Assembly (NCBI GenBank): GCA_963942565.1
Contig: OZ012693.1
Coordinates: 3,295,038-3,359,037, forward strand
Source: Maea johnstoni
Taxonomy: Eukaryota > Annelida > Polychaeta > Spionida > Magelonidae
DNA length: 64,000 bases
Reading direction: 5' to 3'
Shown here piece by piece: positions 36,134 through 50,658 of the stretch. The notes beneath the pieces are model-generated. The model was not told the DNA's origin and made no database searches. It saw only the letters and a list, made by a program, of their open reading frames with translations. The stretch's first letter is position 1, and every line of letters starts with the position of its first letter. Position numbers and translations under genes: made by a program.

Positions 36134-37024
36134 ATACCTGTAGGTTTTCCCCTCCTGACTGCAGCTGTGATGTGATGTCCTCCACTGTGCTTGTTACCCA
36201 GATATTTAATGTGAGCGACAGGTGAAGCGAAACCGTCTATGCTGACACATTCTGTCACAGGAATGATAAACTGCCTGCTGTGTTAAGTGCCAATACGGAT
36301 ATACGTTATCATATTCACTAGTAACTACAGGCAGTGTTGCACGACTTTATAACCAATAGTTATTCGTTTGAAATGACTAAGAGCACACTATATGAATATG
36401 TGGAATTTTTAAAATCTATAACAATGTTCCATTGATAAAACATTGGAATACACACTTACATCATTAATGCACAACTTAACCAATAGTTATTCGTTTGAAA
36501 TGACTAAGAGCACATTATATAAATATGTGGAATTTTCAAAATCTGTAACACTGTTCAATTGCTATTGGAAAAACACACAAAAATCATAAACTAATTTCGT
36601 ATATTTAATGTAAATGTTCTTACCTTTCCTTCTTTTATTTTTGTTCTCCTCTGTTGTATATAGCTAAAGTGGTTAACGACGTTCTATACTATAGTTTTCG
36701 AGTTTGCTTTACTTTGTGTGTATATTTCCTCTCTTGTAAGGGCTTTCCTGTTAGTGCTTTCGCACAATGGAATCTGTATGTTTTGTAATTATACTTCAGC
36801 CAATAAAGATAAATACACACACGAAAAGTGATCTATAATTACTCACATCACCATATATCATAAGGCCCAAACAATGGGTTCTATAAAGGAGTACACAGTT
36901 AAGTTTACTATACCTCATGTGAGGATTCTTGATTCTGGTTGGCCAAGTGCCCTAGATTAATCGTCATGTTATACTCACTACTTAGCGACAGGCTGTTGTC
37001 CTTAACAGCGGGTGATATTCAATT

Positions 37025-37134
37025 AAATAACACACAGCAACAGCGTGTGCTAATTTATTAACACACAGAAACATCGTGTGCTAATTGATCAGCACACAGG
37101 AACAACGGCGTGTGCTAATTGATTAGCACACGCT
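37025..37134. repeat. Tandem array of palindromic ~33-bp units, copy B
   Basis: Same array as at 1045. Internal units have drifted (AACATCG, AACAACGG variants), but the terminal palindrome and the neighbouring CCTGTGGGGT hairpin are intact. Confidence 0.8.
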
Positions 37135-38921
37135 AGCCGGTATACCCGTGAAAAACTCACAGAGCTTGCCGAGTTTTTCCCCTTTTGTGTTTTGTATTTT
37201 ATTCGGTATAATAAAACAAATATGACACCCCTGTGGGGTGTTCACCCCACAGGGATGTTATATTTGTATAATATACGCAGAGCAGACAGACAGAACAGTG
37301 TTCACATTAGTGATATACATCACAATTAATATACTACTATGCAGCATTTATTGTATTTTCAAATTAACATACGTCTAGCGTTAATCATACCATTTAGAGA
37401 TTCCTCTAAAGCATTTGATTATCTCTCAAAACAGTTACCAAATCGCCTTAGGTGGTGTAAAAGGTATATGTTGTCACATATATCTTAACTTGAAAATTAG
37501 ATTAATACATTTACGAAAAATGGAAATACTTAAGAAATCAATGTTTTGAAGTTTAATTGCAATATATTAACTTTTCTAATTTCACAATGCAATTTCTATA
37601 AGTTGACTTCATATACATTACACCGATCCATTATATATGGAGATATCTACTTGAAACGGATGAAAAGTCAAGTGGCCACGAGTGCTTTTTGCTACATTAA
37701 AACGAGAAGTGCACTAACAATAAGATACTAAACACGTGTGGCAAGTAATTGATACCCCAAAAATATCCAGAAATTAGTTTTTCTAAATGTTTCTTAACAG
37801 TTTTTTTTAGTCTTTGGCTGATCTTCAATTGTGCATTGTTTCAAAGAAAATGGATCAGGCGTTTTTAAAGTTCACCGAATTAGACATTTACGGCTAGAAG
37901 CTTCACTACGGTAAAAGACGATGGGCGTTACAATGTTGCAATATCGCAAACGTGACGGGAAATCCTCAATAAACTCACTGAGAAGTTTCCAGGTCGCCAA
38001 CTCGACGTTTTGATAACAAATACGCATTTTAAGTGTTGGCATCGATTACTCGTCACACATCTCTAGCATCTAGGGCCCGGATCTAGGGACATACCCTAGG
38101 TATGCACTAACACTGACTAAGGCATAACGTGCCATTGCAAATGCTTGTCAAATTGAAAGTGCTTTCATGGCGTCAAAATGTCAAGTGCATTCGATCAAAT
38201 ACAGCACGTTCTTGGTGCGAAAGTCATTCGTGGAAATGGAGCCTCTACATCAACCAGATGTGGATATTTAAAGGAACTACGGTTCCCTACATAGTTCTGA
38301 ACGTATCTTATATTCAGGAAACCATGACCTACTTTAGACTTTGCCAGAAATAAGCATGTTACATTTTTGTTTTACCCTTTTTGTGAAATGTAAGGAGGAC
38401 ATCCCCTCTGCTCCCTATTGAACTGCCCCATTGTTAACAACATACGAAATTCCTTAATGCTCATAGCCTATTACTATAATAATCATACCTTCGAAATCTG
38501 GCCAGTTTTTTCTGGAAAACAGTGGAATGTTTGGTCATTTTCCAGAAAAACAGCGGAAAAAATAATTTTCCTTTCTGTCGTTCACACCTGCACCATCGTA
38601 GACCAGAACATCTTCTTCGAAGTATCGTGAGGTGAAAACATAGGTCGTGTGGCAGATGTACCCGATGAACGCATGAAGCAGGATGACCAAATGTGATTAT
38701 CTAAAAGTCGCAAGGTTTGTTGGATATCAATGAACTAAACCTAATTAACAGGTTTCATAACCAAACGAAAACATCATACGCTTTTACTTTTGTATGCTTA
38801 AGGTTATTTGAGTGCACTTCACCATATTTTCATTTTTACCATTTTATAACAAATATGAATAGCAGCATTTACATGTATATTCAAGACTAAACTTACCAGT
38901 TACGAAATGATAAATTGTTAA

Positions 38922-39139
38922 CCCACTAGCACTTAAGAGTTCCTTCAGAAATTGTTGTCTGAAGATACTTTTGACGATAAATTTTGAATTGAGAAGAATT
39001 TTGAAATTCTTTTTGAAGGAGAGGTGTTGTTAATGCTCTGATCACACTTCTTCTTCGAATATTTTACCAATTATACTTTAACCTGAAAGATTTCATCAAC
39101 ATTGTCATACTGATGTTGGCCGCTGTGAGCATTAATGGG
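38922..39139 (+). mobile_element. TTAA MITE, second family, copy B
   Basis: Counterpart of 2804-3020. TTAA at 38918-38921 and 39140-39143; ends CCCACTAGCAC and AGCATTAATGGG. Confidence 0.75.
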
Positions 39140-40065
39140 TTAACTAAGTCAACTAAAAGATGTAAACATACAGCAGCATTAAATATCAAAGGTACGTGAT
39201 AGAAACATCCCAAGGAATGGATGGCGCATGTTCTACTTGGCGTGATGCGAGGCGAAGCCGATCATCCCGGATCAAGATGAAGACCATGACGACTACACAC
39301 GTACCTATAATGGAAAAATAATTTCATTTTTTTTTCAAAAGAACACGACACATAAAGCATTTTAACATTTTGAATTATTTACAATTTTTTGAAATTTAAA
39401 TATTGAACTTTTATAATTTTACTAAATTTCAACTTGTTATAAAGACTGGCTAGGAAAACATGGACACGTTACAGTTGTATAAACTTTGATCCTAAAACGG
39501 ATTCTCTCCGTTAGAGGAGTTTGTGAATCGTACATATTCCTTACTAGTCCTGGAACTCACTATCTGCGTATCCAACATGACTCATTCATGCTTAGAGCAG
39601 CCAAAAAGATTGACTAGTTTGATGTTATCTTCCTTGTGAAAGCATATTTTGGAAAATAGTTGAGGAAGAAATGTTTTCGATGGCCAAACAAACAACCTTC
39701 CCTCAAATATTTTGTAAATTAACGTCTAACTCTGCAATTGTTTTCGAAGTGATAATAGCCCCAAACGATATTTTTGAAGAGCTCAGAAGCATAGATGAGT
39801 TAAACCATAATGATGGCTACATCCTTAAGCCAGAAATCTTATCTGTTACAGCATGTGGTGGCATACTGATCTAATTACTAGATTCGCATAAATTCAATAA
39901 TAGTGCTCGGTAATTTTCCATAATAGCATGTTTAATAGTTCTATCAAGCAGGATGCTGTCTAGTAGTACTGACACCCACGTTTTTTCATTTGGCAAATAT
40001 GCCTTACTGAAATTATGAAGTAATGTGGCTTATGGGGATAACTTATCATTAATATAAGCCCTATA

Positions 40066-40600
40066 TATATAGGAGCATTTTGAGAGTTTTTTAAAAATAT
40101 ATTTTACTAACTCTTTTTCTCATTATCTAACTAAATATGAGTGTGTCGAACTTCACACAGCAGAATATGAAACAAAGAATAAAAGTTATCAGGCTCATGC
40201 TAATGGCAGAGTTCTTTTGTACTTATGGAAGGTTAGCGATTGTATTCAATTTCTTACCTTAAAGTTTACTTCCTGCTGAGAGGGTATTTACATGATGCTT
40301 GATAATTTCTAACCAGGATATCTATGTATCTATCTACAGAGCCGGATGAACAAATGAAAGTAGATTAAAGGACAAATCTGGTTAGAATAACTTGGTAATA
40401 TAGTTCTCAAGTTAACCGTTAGAGGCAGCACTAAATGGCAATGGACAGTGCCAGCCTTGACTGGTAGTGTTATTTCGACCATCATGATGGTCATAGATCT
40501 TGAGATGTGTGTAGTGCGACAAGTCAGCGGTTAACTAATGCGAACCTTCGCAGGACCATAACTGGGGCTTGTGTTGTGGGTAAATGGTAAACTTATCTTT
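40066..40600. other. B-only insertion of ~535 bp (or A deletion)
   Basis: Copy A reads straight from the AGCCCTAT motif (near 3940) into AGTTTGTCTAAG, where copy B has about 535 bp of unrelated sequence. I see no terminal inverted repeats, poly-A or open frame. Confidence 0.6.
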
Positions 40601-41727
40601 ACTGGTGAGTTTGTCTAAGACACATTTCAATTTTCTTTTCCCCTCGAAATTGCCAAAGTCGATTCCAATCTGGTTGGTATATATTTTGGAGCCTTCAAAG
40701 TTGGTACCTGCGTACTATTTCCAATTTCGGAAATTTAGAAAGTGAAAAAAAAATTCATCACTGACTGAAAACAAAAAATGTAGGAGTATCGGAATTGTGG
40801 CATTCCGTAAATATTCCATTTCAAAATGATGCACTATGGCCCTGGGCTGACATGGGTGGTTCTGGCCCAACCACAAAATTAGAGAAATTAGCTCAGGCTG
40901 GAGATATGGATCTGCCTCGTATGGTAGTCTCAGGGCTTAACTAATCTTTTCTCACTGAAAGGTGTTGCCTGCACCCGAGATTATTCTATTAAATACCTTC
41001 GAAATAAAGCTCAGTTTTACAAAGTATTTGAAATAGAATTGTTGTTAGGGGTTCTGCTTAACATTGCTCATTACAATAAATACATTTATCACATTATGTT
41101 ATTTTTTGGTTAGATATCACCGAAATAGTCATTCATTTTTTTTTGTTTGCTGCTGGAATGAAATGGTCTATCTACTAGTCAGATGAGTAGCAGAGTGCCA
41201 CACCAGCCTACCCCCCCCCCCCCCCCCCAACCTTTCAGTTATTCTACTCTGGGGCAGTTGAGTTTTGAAGCTACTTATCAAGGGTGGATCCAGGTTTTTG
41301 TGCAGGGGGTTTATTCTGTAAGAGGGGGGATGTCTTAACAGAAAGGAAGATCCACAGTTGTTTTATACAACACTGATATAAAGTTTATAAAATCTTTTGA
41401 ACCCCTCTTTGGGTCTGAAACCTGCAATCCCCACCATTGGGACACTAATATAGGAAACTTAAAACCACGCCATTCTCACACATTTCTGGATCATTTAATT
41501 TTTGAGAATTAACGTTTTGATGAATTTTTCCTACCATATATTTCTTTATCATTTTACATAGGCCTACATAAACTGGAAGTTGTTGGGTTAATTTGATAAG
41601 AATTACTCAGCCAAGGATCCCATAGTTTCCATTGTTAAACAATTGAATGGGTACTTACATGTTATCAAATTGATATTACTTGCCGCAATTATTATCATTA
41701 TTAGTATCAAGGCAATATGACTAATAT

Positions 41728-41762
41728 CAAAAGTGGATAAACACATATGTCATCCACTTTTG
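41728..41762. mobile_element. 35-bp hairpin insertion with 7-bp direct repeats (copy B only)
   Basis: CAAAAGTGGAT at the left pairs with ATCCACTTTTG at the right around a 13-bp loop. CTAATAT stands at 41721-41727 and again at 41763-41769. Copy A has one TTAATAT at 5111-5117 and nothing inserted. This looks like a clean insertion with target duplication of a minute foldback. Confidence 0.75.
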
Positions 41763-42138
41763 CTAATATAGGTTCTCTGCATGTCTCTAATGCTGTGCAG
41801 CGTCCAATTAAGGCTCAGAAATAGATGTACACACCAGCCGTATACCCCCTCTGGTGGGGAAATGGAGAACTATAGTTATAAATCAACAACTTCTTGTACA
41901 TTAGAATTGCACGGGAGAGCTCTGTTAGAAAGAAGCAGTCAGTGATCAACATCCAACAAAACACATGTATTTTTCAAAGTTTTACTTTATTTAGAAGATA
42001 TTCCCAGTAGGTCAATCCGAACATATCAGTTCTGAGAGAGATGCATTCTAAGTTTACAATAATAGTGGTCAGCTAAGTGTTCAGGCAATAGCTAATCAAT
42101 CACTCTTCAACCCATCCATGCTCAGAGTTGCCCCTCAA

Positions 42139-42341
42139 CGCTTATGCTGCTGATGGCTGTTGGCCGATACAAAATGATGCAAAGATCCTGAAAAATCACT
42201 GGAACCCTGGCAAATGGGTATTCATATGAGAGTACTCAGCGAGAGCTTTCTAATGAATACCAACAAGACAGGGTTTAGATGGTTTTCAAAGATTTTTGCT
42301 TTTTTGTGCATTAGACGAAAGTAGCCTCAGCATTGGAAGGG
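42139..42341 (+). mobile_element. piggyBac-like MITE, family 1, copy B
   Basis: Counterpart of 5499-5701, sharing TTAA (42342) with the next copy. Confidence 0.8.
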
Positions 42342-42345
42342 TTAA

Positions 42346-42537
42346 CGCTTATGCTGCTGGTGGCTAATTCAACCAATACAAAATGATGCAAAACACCTGA
42401 AAAATGACTGAAACCCTGGCAAATGGGTGCTCACCAACTAGAGCTTTCTAATGAGTACCAACTTGACAGGGTTTGGATGGTTTTCAGAAATCTTAGCATT
42501 TGTGCTTTGGAGGAAAGTAGCCTTAGCATTGGAAGGG
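42346..42537 (+). mobile_element. piggyBac-like MITE, family 1, copy B
   Basis: Counterpart of 5706-5881 without the deletion. Confidence 0.8.
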
Positions 42538-42999
42538 TTAATGGTCATCTGGGTGCTATGATACTATACAAAATAACATACATTGTCTAAGAATTTATGC
42601 TTTTATTTTAAAGTTATTTTTCAAAAGTCTCAAGCATGTGAGTAAATTTTCTTGGGTAAATTCTGAGCATGAACGGGTCTATCACTGCACTATGCGCTCT
42701 CTCATTCCATAAATAAGCAAGATGTTCTATGATACATAGGTTTGGGTCATTTCTTCTCAGAGAGCTAAGATGGTCTAATGTTCAAGCAAACATCTGACCA
42801 GATGGCAAGCCTATTCTGATGGTCTCTTCCACAATCAAAGCATAGTCTGGATAAAATTTGAAGCAGAAATGTTAATGAGAAATAATCACCAACAACTCTC
42901 CTTCTAAATTTTAGTGAATAAGTGTTTGATTCTGAATTAATTTTCATACGATTCATAGCTCCAAACACAGCTTACCAATTGAAGCATACATAAAGTTTT

Positions 43000-43157
43000 C
43001 CCTTGTGCTTCTGACTGAAACCCTGGCATATGGGTACTCATCTGAGAGTACTCAAGGAGACCTATCTAATGAATACCAATTTGAGAGGGTTCAGATGGTT
43101 TTCAAATATCTTTGCATCCTTGTGCTTTGGATGAAAGTAGCCTTAGCATTGGAAGGG
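43000..43157 (+). mobile_element. piggyBac-like MITE, family 1, internally deleted, copy B
   Basis: Counterpart of 6341-6499. Right TTAA intact here. Confidence 0.7.
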
Positions 43158-43281
43158 TTAAGGCAAATTTTGAAACCTATCAAGAAAAACGACAGTAGAC
43201 ACACCTGTAAAGTGGCCCTTCAAGAGAGGCGGTCTTCCTCAACAGGTAACAATTTACTTATTTTGTACCTGACGAAATCAA

Positions 43282-43482
43282 CCCTTTTGCTGCTGAGGTC
43301 TAACTCAATATCAAATGATGACAAAAACCTGGCAAATGACTAAAACCCTGGCACATGGGTACCCATCTGATAGTACTCAATGAGAGCCTTCATATGAATA
43401 CCCATGTGACTTGGTTCGGAAGATTTTCATAATTTTTTACATTTTTGTGCATTGGACGAAAATAAACTCTGCATCAGAAGGG
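43282..43482 (+). mobile_element. piggyBac-like MITE, family 1, copy B
   Basis: Counterpart of 6624-6824. Flanks decayed to TCAA and TTGA. Followed by the second-family fragment at 43487-43620. Confidence 0.75.
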
Positions 43483-43981
43483 TTGACCTATCAATGCTCA
43501 CAGTGGCAAAAAAGCAGACTGACAATTTTGGTGTACCATAATGGGAAAAGGCATAGTTAGGAAATTATTTGAGGGAGAAATCTCAATCAGAATACTACCA
43601 ACAACTCTCAACAGGGTTGTGACAAATAATATATTTAGTACCTTGGGAAAATTATGAACAGGTCTTTATATACAGGTCTCTAGCAATAAGTAGTCACTCA
43701 AACAGGTTTTATCTTATGTGCATCAGCAGAGAAAATCTTAATAAATTATGAGAGAGCTATAATTCTATTGCTAGAAGTGCTAGCCTGCTTGCTGTGGCAA
43801 GTAAAAATGGCTTCTGAGCAAATGGAAATCGCCTTAGACTTGGCCAACAGGGAAAGTTGAAATTCTAAAACCTGTCTATGATTAAAAACAGGCAAAACCT
43901 GTTAAGCCAGCTACTGTCATTCCTACTTATGGCTTAACCCTAAGCACCACTTTTTACCTAGCATATTCCCACACACACAAA

Positions 43982-44171
<190 letters not shown>

Positions 44172-44433
44172 GAATTTACTCTGCTTCAAATAATTTAGGT
44201 GTATTCCATAGTTATTTTGATAAGTATCATAGTATCCAGTCAACTGTTTTCAAGGATGACTCTGAGTAAGAATAAGAATAATCCTGTCTGCATCCCAATA
44301 TTCACCAAATATGGTAATATATGAACAATATCTGAAGAGAGATGGTTAAAACGTATGGGAAAACCAACACTGAGTGAAATAGCTGTCAAACCATGTATAC
44401 GCTCCAGATGTGAATCCCACTAAATCCACTTAA

Positions 44434-44638
44434 CCCTTATGCTGCTGGTGGCTAAGTTGGCCAATACAAAAAAATGCCAAAATCCTGAAAAATCACTGAA
44501 ACCCTGGCACATGGGTACTCATCTGAGAGTACTCCGTGAGAGCTTTCATATGAGTACCAACATGACAGGGTTTAGGTGGTTTTCAAATATCTTTGCATTC
44601 TTGTGCATTGGACGCAAGTGGCCTCAGCACTAGAAAGA
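44434..44638 (+). mobile_element. piggyBac-like MITE, family 1, copy B-specific
   Basis: TTAA at 44430 and 44639, plus orientation. Nine bases further right (TCCAC then TTAA) is the site used in copy A in the opposite orientation. Confidence 0.85.
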
Positions 44639-45204
44639 TTAATCCACTTAATATCGGTTTCTTGAACAATAGACCACTGCTAGCATGTTTGCTATATACA
44701 GAATAAAAGTGAAGTACATATTTAACACAGATGACCCTGTAGCTAACGCCAAAGAAAGCGTTCCGATAGCGATTGGATTAGTTATCTATCCTTCCGGTTT
44801 CTTGCAGAAGAAATAATCCAATGACAGCAGGACTTATTACACACATTCTAACAGCCCCATTTCCTCTCTTGTTGTCAAGTGCTTCCAGCCTCTGTATGTG
44901 TGGACACAGGAGTCTATTCAATAGACTGACAAACATCTCACACAACAAAACTACACCTTTACGCATACATATCTTACCATCCAAAAAGAGTCCTCACTAT
45001 TTTTTCATCATCTTTGTGACGTGTATTTTTCAGAGAGTAATTGAAGAAGAATTGATAATCAGAATCCAACACTCTAAGCTTCTTCAAATATTTTATGAAT
45101 ATATGGTTAATTCACAAGTTATTTTTAAAAGTATCATAATCCCAGATGACACCAGTCACTTGAGCCTCAAATAGGTCTTTAATTGCAAAACATATGTCGG
45201 TTAA

Positions 45205-45409
45205 CCCTTATGCTGCCGGTTGCTAATTTGGCCAATACAAAATGAGGCAAAAAATCTGAAAAATGACTGAAACCCTGGCAAATGGGTACTTATTTGAGAG
45301 TACTCAGCGAGAGCTATCCAATAAATACCAACATTACAGGGTTTAGGTGTTTTTCAAAAAGCTTTGCATTTTTGTGCTTTGGACGAAAATAGCCTCAGCA
45401 TTGGAAGGG
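45205..45409 (+). mobile_element. piggyBac-like MITE, family 1, with empty site in copy A
   Basis: TTAA at 45201-45204 and 45410-45413. Copy A reads CTGTTAAAATAAAAC at 8530-8544 with one TTAA. This fixes the element as 205 bp, CCCTTATGCTG to GGAAGGG. Confidence 0.93.
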
Positions 45410-45745
45410 TTAAAATAAAACACTGCATTGGAAATACCATAATCCCTATTTCTGACATTCCCAGGTTTCGCAAATAAGACACAGTCTATAGATTACATTA
45501 TTATTCAAGTCTCATTAACATTAAGTGCTTTACAGTGAAGAGCTATTTTCAGTGAAGGAATATACAATTATTGTCAAATTAATAGTGGTACTTTCACCAT
45601 GCCTAGTTTTGTATGAGAAGAAAGTTTGTCAAATCCTTAAAGTCCATGTCCACAACCACCTCCTCTATAAAGGCCAAGCCCAGAGTACAACCATAACACA
45701 GCATCTGGATGGGATACTTCCCTTTCTCCAAAATAGCCACTGGGA

Positions 45746-46031
45746 GCCTGTTTTCCCTGATGACCGTCTTCTTGGTTTCAACAAAAGCAACAAGTCTGTT
45801 TTCCTTGGAAACCATCTCCATGGTTTCCACCAACAACAAACCTGTTTCCGCTGATGACCATTTCCATGGTTTCCACCAGCAACAACAAGCCTGTTTCCCT
45901 TGGCGACCATCTCCATGGTTTCCATCAACAACAACAAGTGTGTTTTCCTTAGTGACCATCTACCTGGTTACCACCACCACCAACAAGCCTGTTTCCCTTG
46001 TCGACCATCTCCATGGTTTCCACCAACTACA
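45746..46031. repeat. ~47-bp minisatellite, copy B
   Basis: Same array as at 8868. Small insertions shift frames relative to copy A, and the last unit is truncated. Confidence 0.88.
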
Positions 46032-46527
46032 CCAGGAGCAGCAGTGCATGCTGGGTCACTGTGAAGTGTATTTCTAACTCATCCATGTAAAAGGCACCAA
46101 GACTTGTGGCCGTCTGACACAAACCTGTATATATTGCAAATTTGGCTAAGATTCAAGAAATATTTGATTGAAAGTTGTGTCTCCCCATAAGAATACCAAC
46201 TCTCTATCAAATCTTTCCCCCAAACCGCCATCTTATCTAAAAACCTAGGTTATTTTGCAAATTTAGGTGATGTCGGAAATATATAAGATCAAAAGTTGTG
46301 TGTCTTAATATAAGATACAACTCTCCATCAAATATTTTTCAAACTGCACCACATTATTTGAGAAGTTTTTAGACAATCTGGATGCCTTTTGTATGAATGG
46401 TTTGCAAGATAGAAAGAATAATTGGTTGGTTACTGGTTCTATCACCATTAGGCACTAAGTGCTCTTCCAAGTTGCAAATTCCCAGTAATGTCTTTGGTTA
46501 TGATACAAGCCAATAGAAGGAAGAATA

Positions 46528-46738
<211 letters not shown>

Positions 46739-46838
46739 AAAGTACATTGGCAGGGGTGACTTGACTAAGACAAGTACAAGGATTCTGAGCAAGAATATCA
46801 AATAAAATTTACCACACAGTCACACACCCACCCACACA

Positions 46839-46841
<3 letters not shown>

Positions 46842-46907
<66 letters not shown>
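46842..46907. repeat. (TA)n microsatellite, copy B
   Basis: Counterpart of 9912, shorter. Confidence 0.95.
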
Positions 46908-46912
<5 letters not shown>

Positions 46913-47305
46913 CTATGTAGATCTGAATCGGAGCACCATACATATTGCCTTTTTGCCTGCAAACCAGGCAGGTAGGCAGCCAATCATTCCATAGTCTAGT
47001 GGCAGGTTTTAGGGTCACACACATAATATTCATTGAATTTTTCAGCTGTTTCTGAGAGGAGACAATTACCTACACGCTCATATCAACAATATTGCATGGT
47101 ATTGTTGGGACTATCTCCCTCACATACAATCCACCCAATGCTAGTTTACACCAAATAACATGATAGATACCTTGAAAAATATGTGACTGGAAAAAGTGCT
47201 CCCTTTAATTGGAGAGTATTTGTGTACTAGGTAGATTTTCTGAGCTATCATCAGGAGATGAATGTGGTAAGATTTCATGTGTCAGAATCTTTACACATGT
47301 TTTAA

Positions 47306-47509
47306 CCCTTCCAATGCTGAGGCTACTTTCGTACAAAGCACACAGACACAAAGAATTTTGAAAAACATTTAAACCCTGTCATGTTGGTGTTCATTGGAAA
47401 GCTCTCGCTGAGTACTCTCAAATGAGTACCCATTTGCCAGGGTTTCAATGATTTTTCAGTTTTTTGTATCATTTAGTATTGGCCAAATTAGCCACCACCA
47501 GCATAAGGG
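47306..47509 (-). mobile_element. piggyBac-like MITE, family 1, with empty site in copy A
   Basis: TTAA at 47302 and 47510. Copy A has the single TTAA at 10409-10412 in GGTTTTAAACAATTC. Confidence 0.92.
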
Positions 47510-47513
47510 TTAA

Positions 47514-48877
<1,364 letters not shown>

Positions 48878-48919
48878 CATACATATAAATCAAATATATA
48901 TATCTCTAGATAACGACAG

Positions 48920-48925
48920 TTTATT
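48920..48925 (-). promoter_or_regulatory. Candidate polyadenylation signal, MOB2 copy B
   Basis: AATAAA on the minus strand about 120 bp past the stop, at the same relative place as in copy A and on the coding side of the (TA)n array. Confidence 0.35.
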
Positions 48926-49043
48926 CTGGCTCAGAATCCTAATGCTCAGTCCTTGAGGAGGACAGTGCAAGGGCACATCGGCTAAAAACACCAACAACTA
49001 GCTCCGTTCAACCCACGACCTTAACTAGGCCCACCACCCTGGG

Positions 49044-49474
49044 CTATGTGGCGGAGGCCGAGGTCGTGGCGCTCGCAGTCTCTCGATTGACATCTTGGTT
49101 CTCTTTCTCCTCTCCACTGGTGCTTTGGCTCGGCTGCTCTGTTTTCTCCGCGGTGTCGGCGTCGTCGTCGCCCGCGTCCCCGGAATCTCCGTCATCGTTG
49201 GAGTTGGAGGAGCAAAATGGTGGCACGCTCGGCGCGTTCTGAACCACCTCCAAGGCCTTCGACAAGTCATGTAAAATGTCTGTCTCCTTCTCGTCCGTTA
49301 AGTTGAATTGCCTATTGAAGAGCATGAAGTGCAGGAATAGCGTGTTTAAATGTCCGTGCATGTTCAATGTCACTATCTCCTTAAAGTGCGATTGGTATAT
49401 ATGTGCTAGGACTTGGAACAGGTATCTGTGGATCTTCTTCACTACCACATCGAAAGCACTGGGGAAGACATTGC
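49044..49474 (-). CDS. MOB2: MOB2 last coding exon with stop, copy B
   Basis: Counterpart of 11852-12282. It encodes the same protein, including the LAHIYQSHF zinc histidines and the long S/D/E/T-rich tail; two synonymous differences. The intron downstream of the central exon is 3007 bp here against 3615 bp in copy A, mainly because of the A-only blocks at 12336 and 15034. Confidence 0.95.
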
Positions 49475-49856
49475 CTGAAAAAAGCAAAGAACACTCAGTT
49501 TTAAAACATATTTAAACAAAACACATAGTCAACTTTGTATATAAATTAACTCATGACCGAAATAGCCAAAAATATCCTACTGAATCTGTTCATAACTTTC
49601 TCACTAAATCAATTTAAAGAAAAAGAATTGAAGGTAAAATGTTGATAAACAATCATTCTCTATCTCTTCTTATATTTTCATGAAAATGCTTTATTAAGAG
49701 GTTATTTTTTACAAAGCACAAATGAGTTAACCCAATCATGTTTACAGTTCCATTTGCCTGTCTTGTTCACGATTCCATTGAAAATATTGCCTATTACAGC
49801 CATCATGAGGATCCTAGGGTATGCAAAGGCTAAAACATCATGAGGACAATTAGGAA

Positions 49857-50055
49857 ATAACCTTTACGATGATGAGACTGCTTTTGTTCAAGATAGAAGA
49901 CCAATACATTGTTCAAGCACTACGTATACCCTGTTATGTTGGTATTAAATTGAAAGCTCTTGTCGCAAACTATCAGATGTACAAGTGTTTACGTAATTTT
50001 TCAACTTTTTTGCATTATTCTATTTTGAATAAATTGGCCACCAGTAGGGGAAGGG
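49857..50055 (-). mobile_element. piggyBac-like MITE, family 1, old copy, copy B
   Basis: Counterpart of 13291-13488, strongly decayed. Confidence 0.5.
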
Positions 50056-50106
50056 TATGCCAGGGTACATATGATACAAGGAGACCTCCAGGCATGAATG
50101 AGTTAA

Positions 50107-50255
50107 CCCTTCCAATGCTGAGGCTACTCTCGTCCAAAGCACAAGGAGGCAAAGATTTTTGAAAACCATCTAAACCCTATCATGTTGGTATCAGTCATTT
50201 TTCAGGGTTTTCATTTCATTTTGTATTGATCAAAGTAGCCCCAGCAGCATAAGGG
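50107..50255 (-). mobile_element. piggyBac-like MITE, family 1, internally deleted, copy B
   Basis: Counterpart of 13493-13644; TTAA at 50103 and 50256. Confidence 0.8.
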
Positions 50256-50260
50256 TTAAG

Positions 50261-50450
50261 AGCAGAGGAGAGAGGGTTGCTAATCCTATTGTGGCTCTAC
50301 TATAACAGCGGACGGCGGAGGAGAATTGCCAGAGGAGATGATTGGCCGGAATAAATAGGATTTCTGCTGACACTGTAATAATTGAGGCAATCAGTCTGAT
50401 GACCACTCGCCCACTCTTCACCTGATTAGGACAGATGAGGAGGCCTTATA
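50261..50450. other. Conserved intronic block, copy B
   Basis: Counterpart of 13650-13835. Confidence 0.4.
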
Positions 50451-50455
50451 ATTGA

Positions 50456-50658
50456 CCATTCCAATGCTGAGGCTACTATCGTCCAAAGCGCAAGGATGGA
50501 CAGATTTAGAAAAATATCTAAACCCTGTCATGTTGGTATTCATTGGAAAGCTCTCACTGAGTACTCTCAGATGAGTACCCATGTGCCAGGGTTTAGGTCA
50601 TTTTTCAGCTTTTTGTATTATTTTGATTTGGCAAAATTAGCCACCAGTAGCATAAGGG
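50456..50658 (-). mobile_element. piggyBac-like MITE, family 1, copy B
   Basis: Counterpart of 13843-14047. Left flank TTGA, right TTAA. Confidence 0.8.

Larger units (their letters stand above)
39144..42134. other. No gene seen, copy B
   Basis: Aligns with 3021-5494 except for the B-only block at 40066-40600 and the hairpin insertion at 41728. A poly-C run lies near 41210. Confidence 0.55.

Noticed and set aside
44430-44642. In-place inversion of a MITE between copies
   Set aside because: The flanking TTAA used is different (9 bp away), so two independent insertions explain it better.
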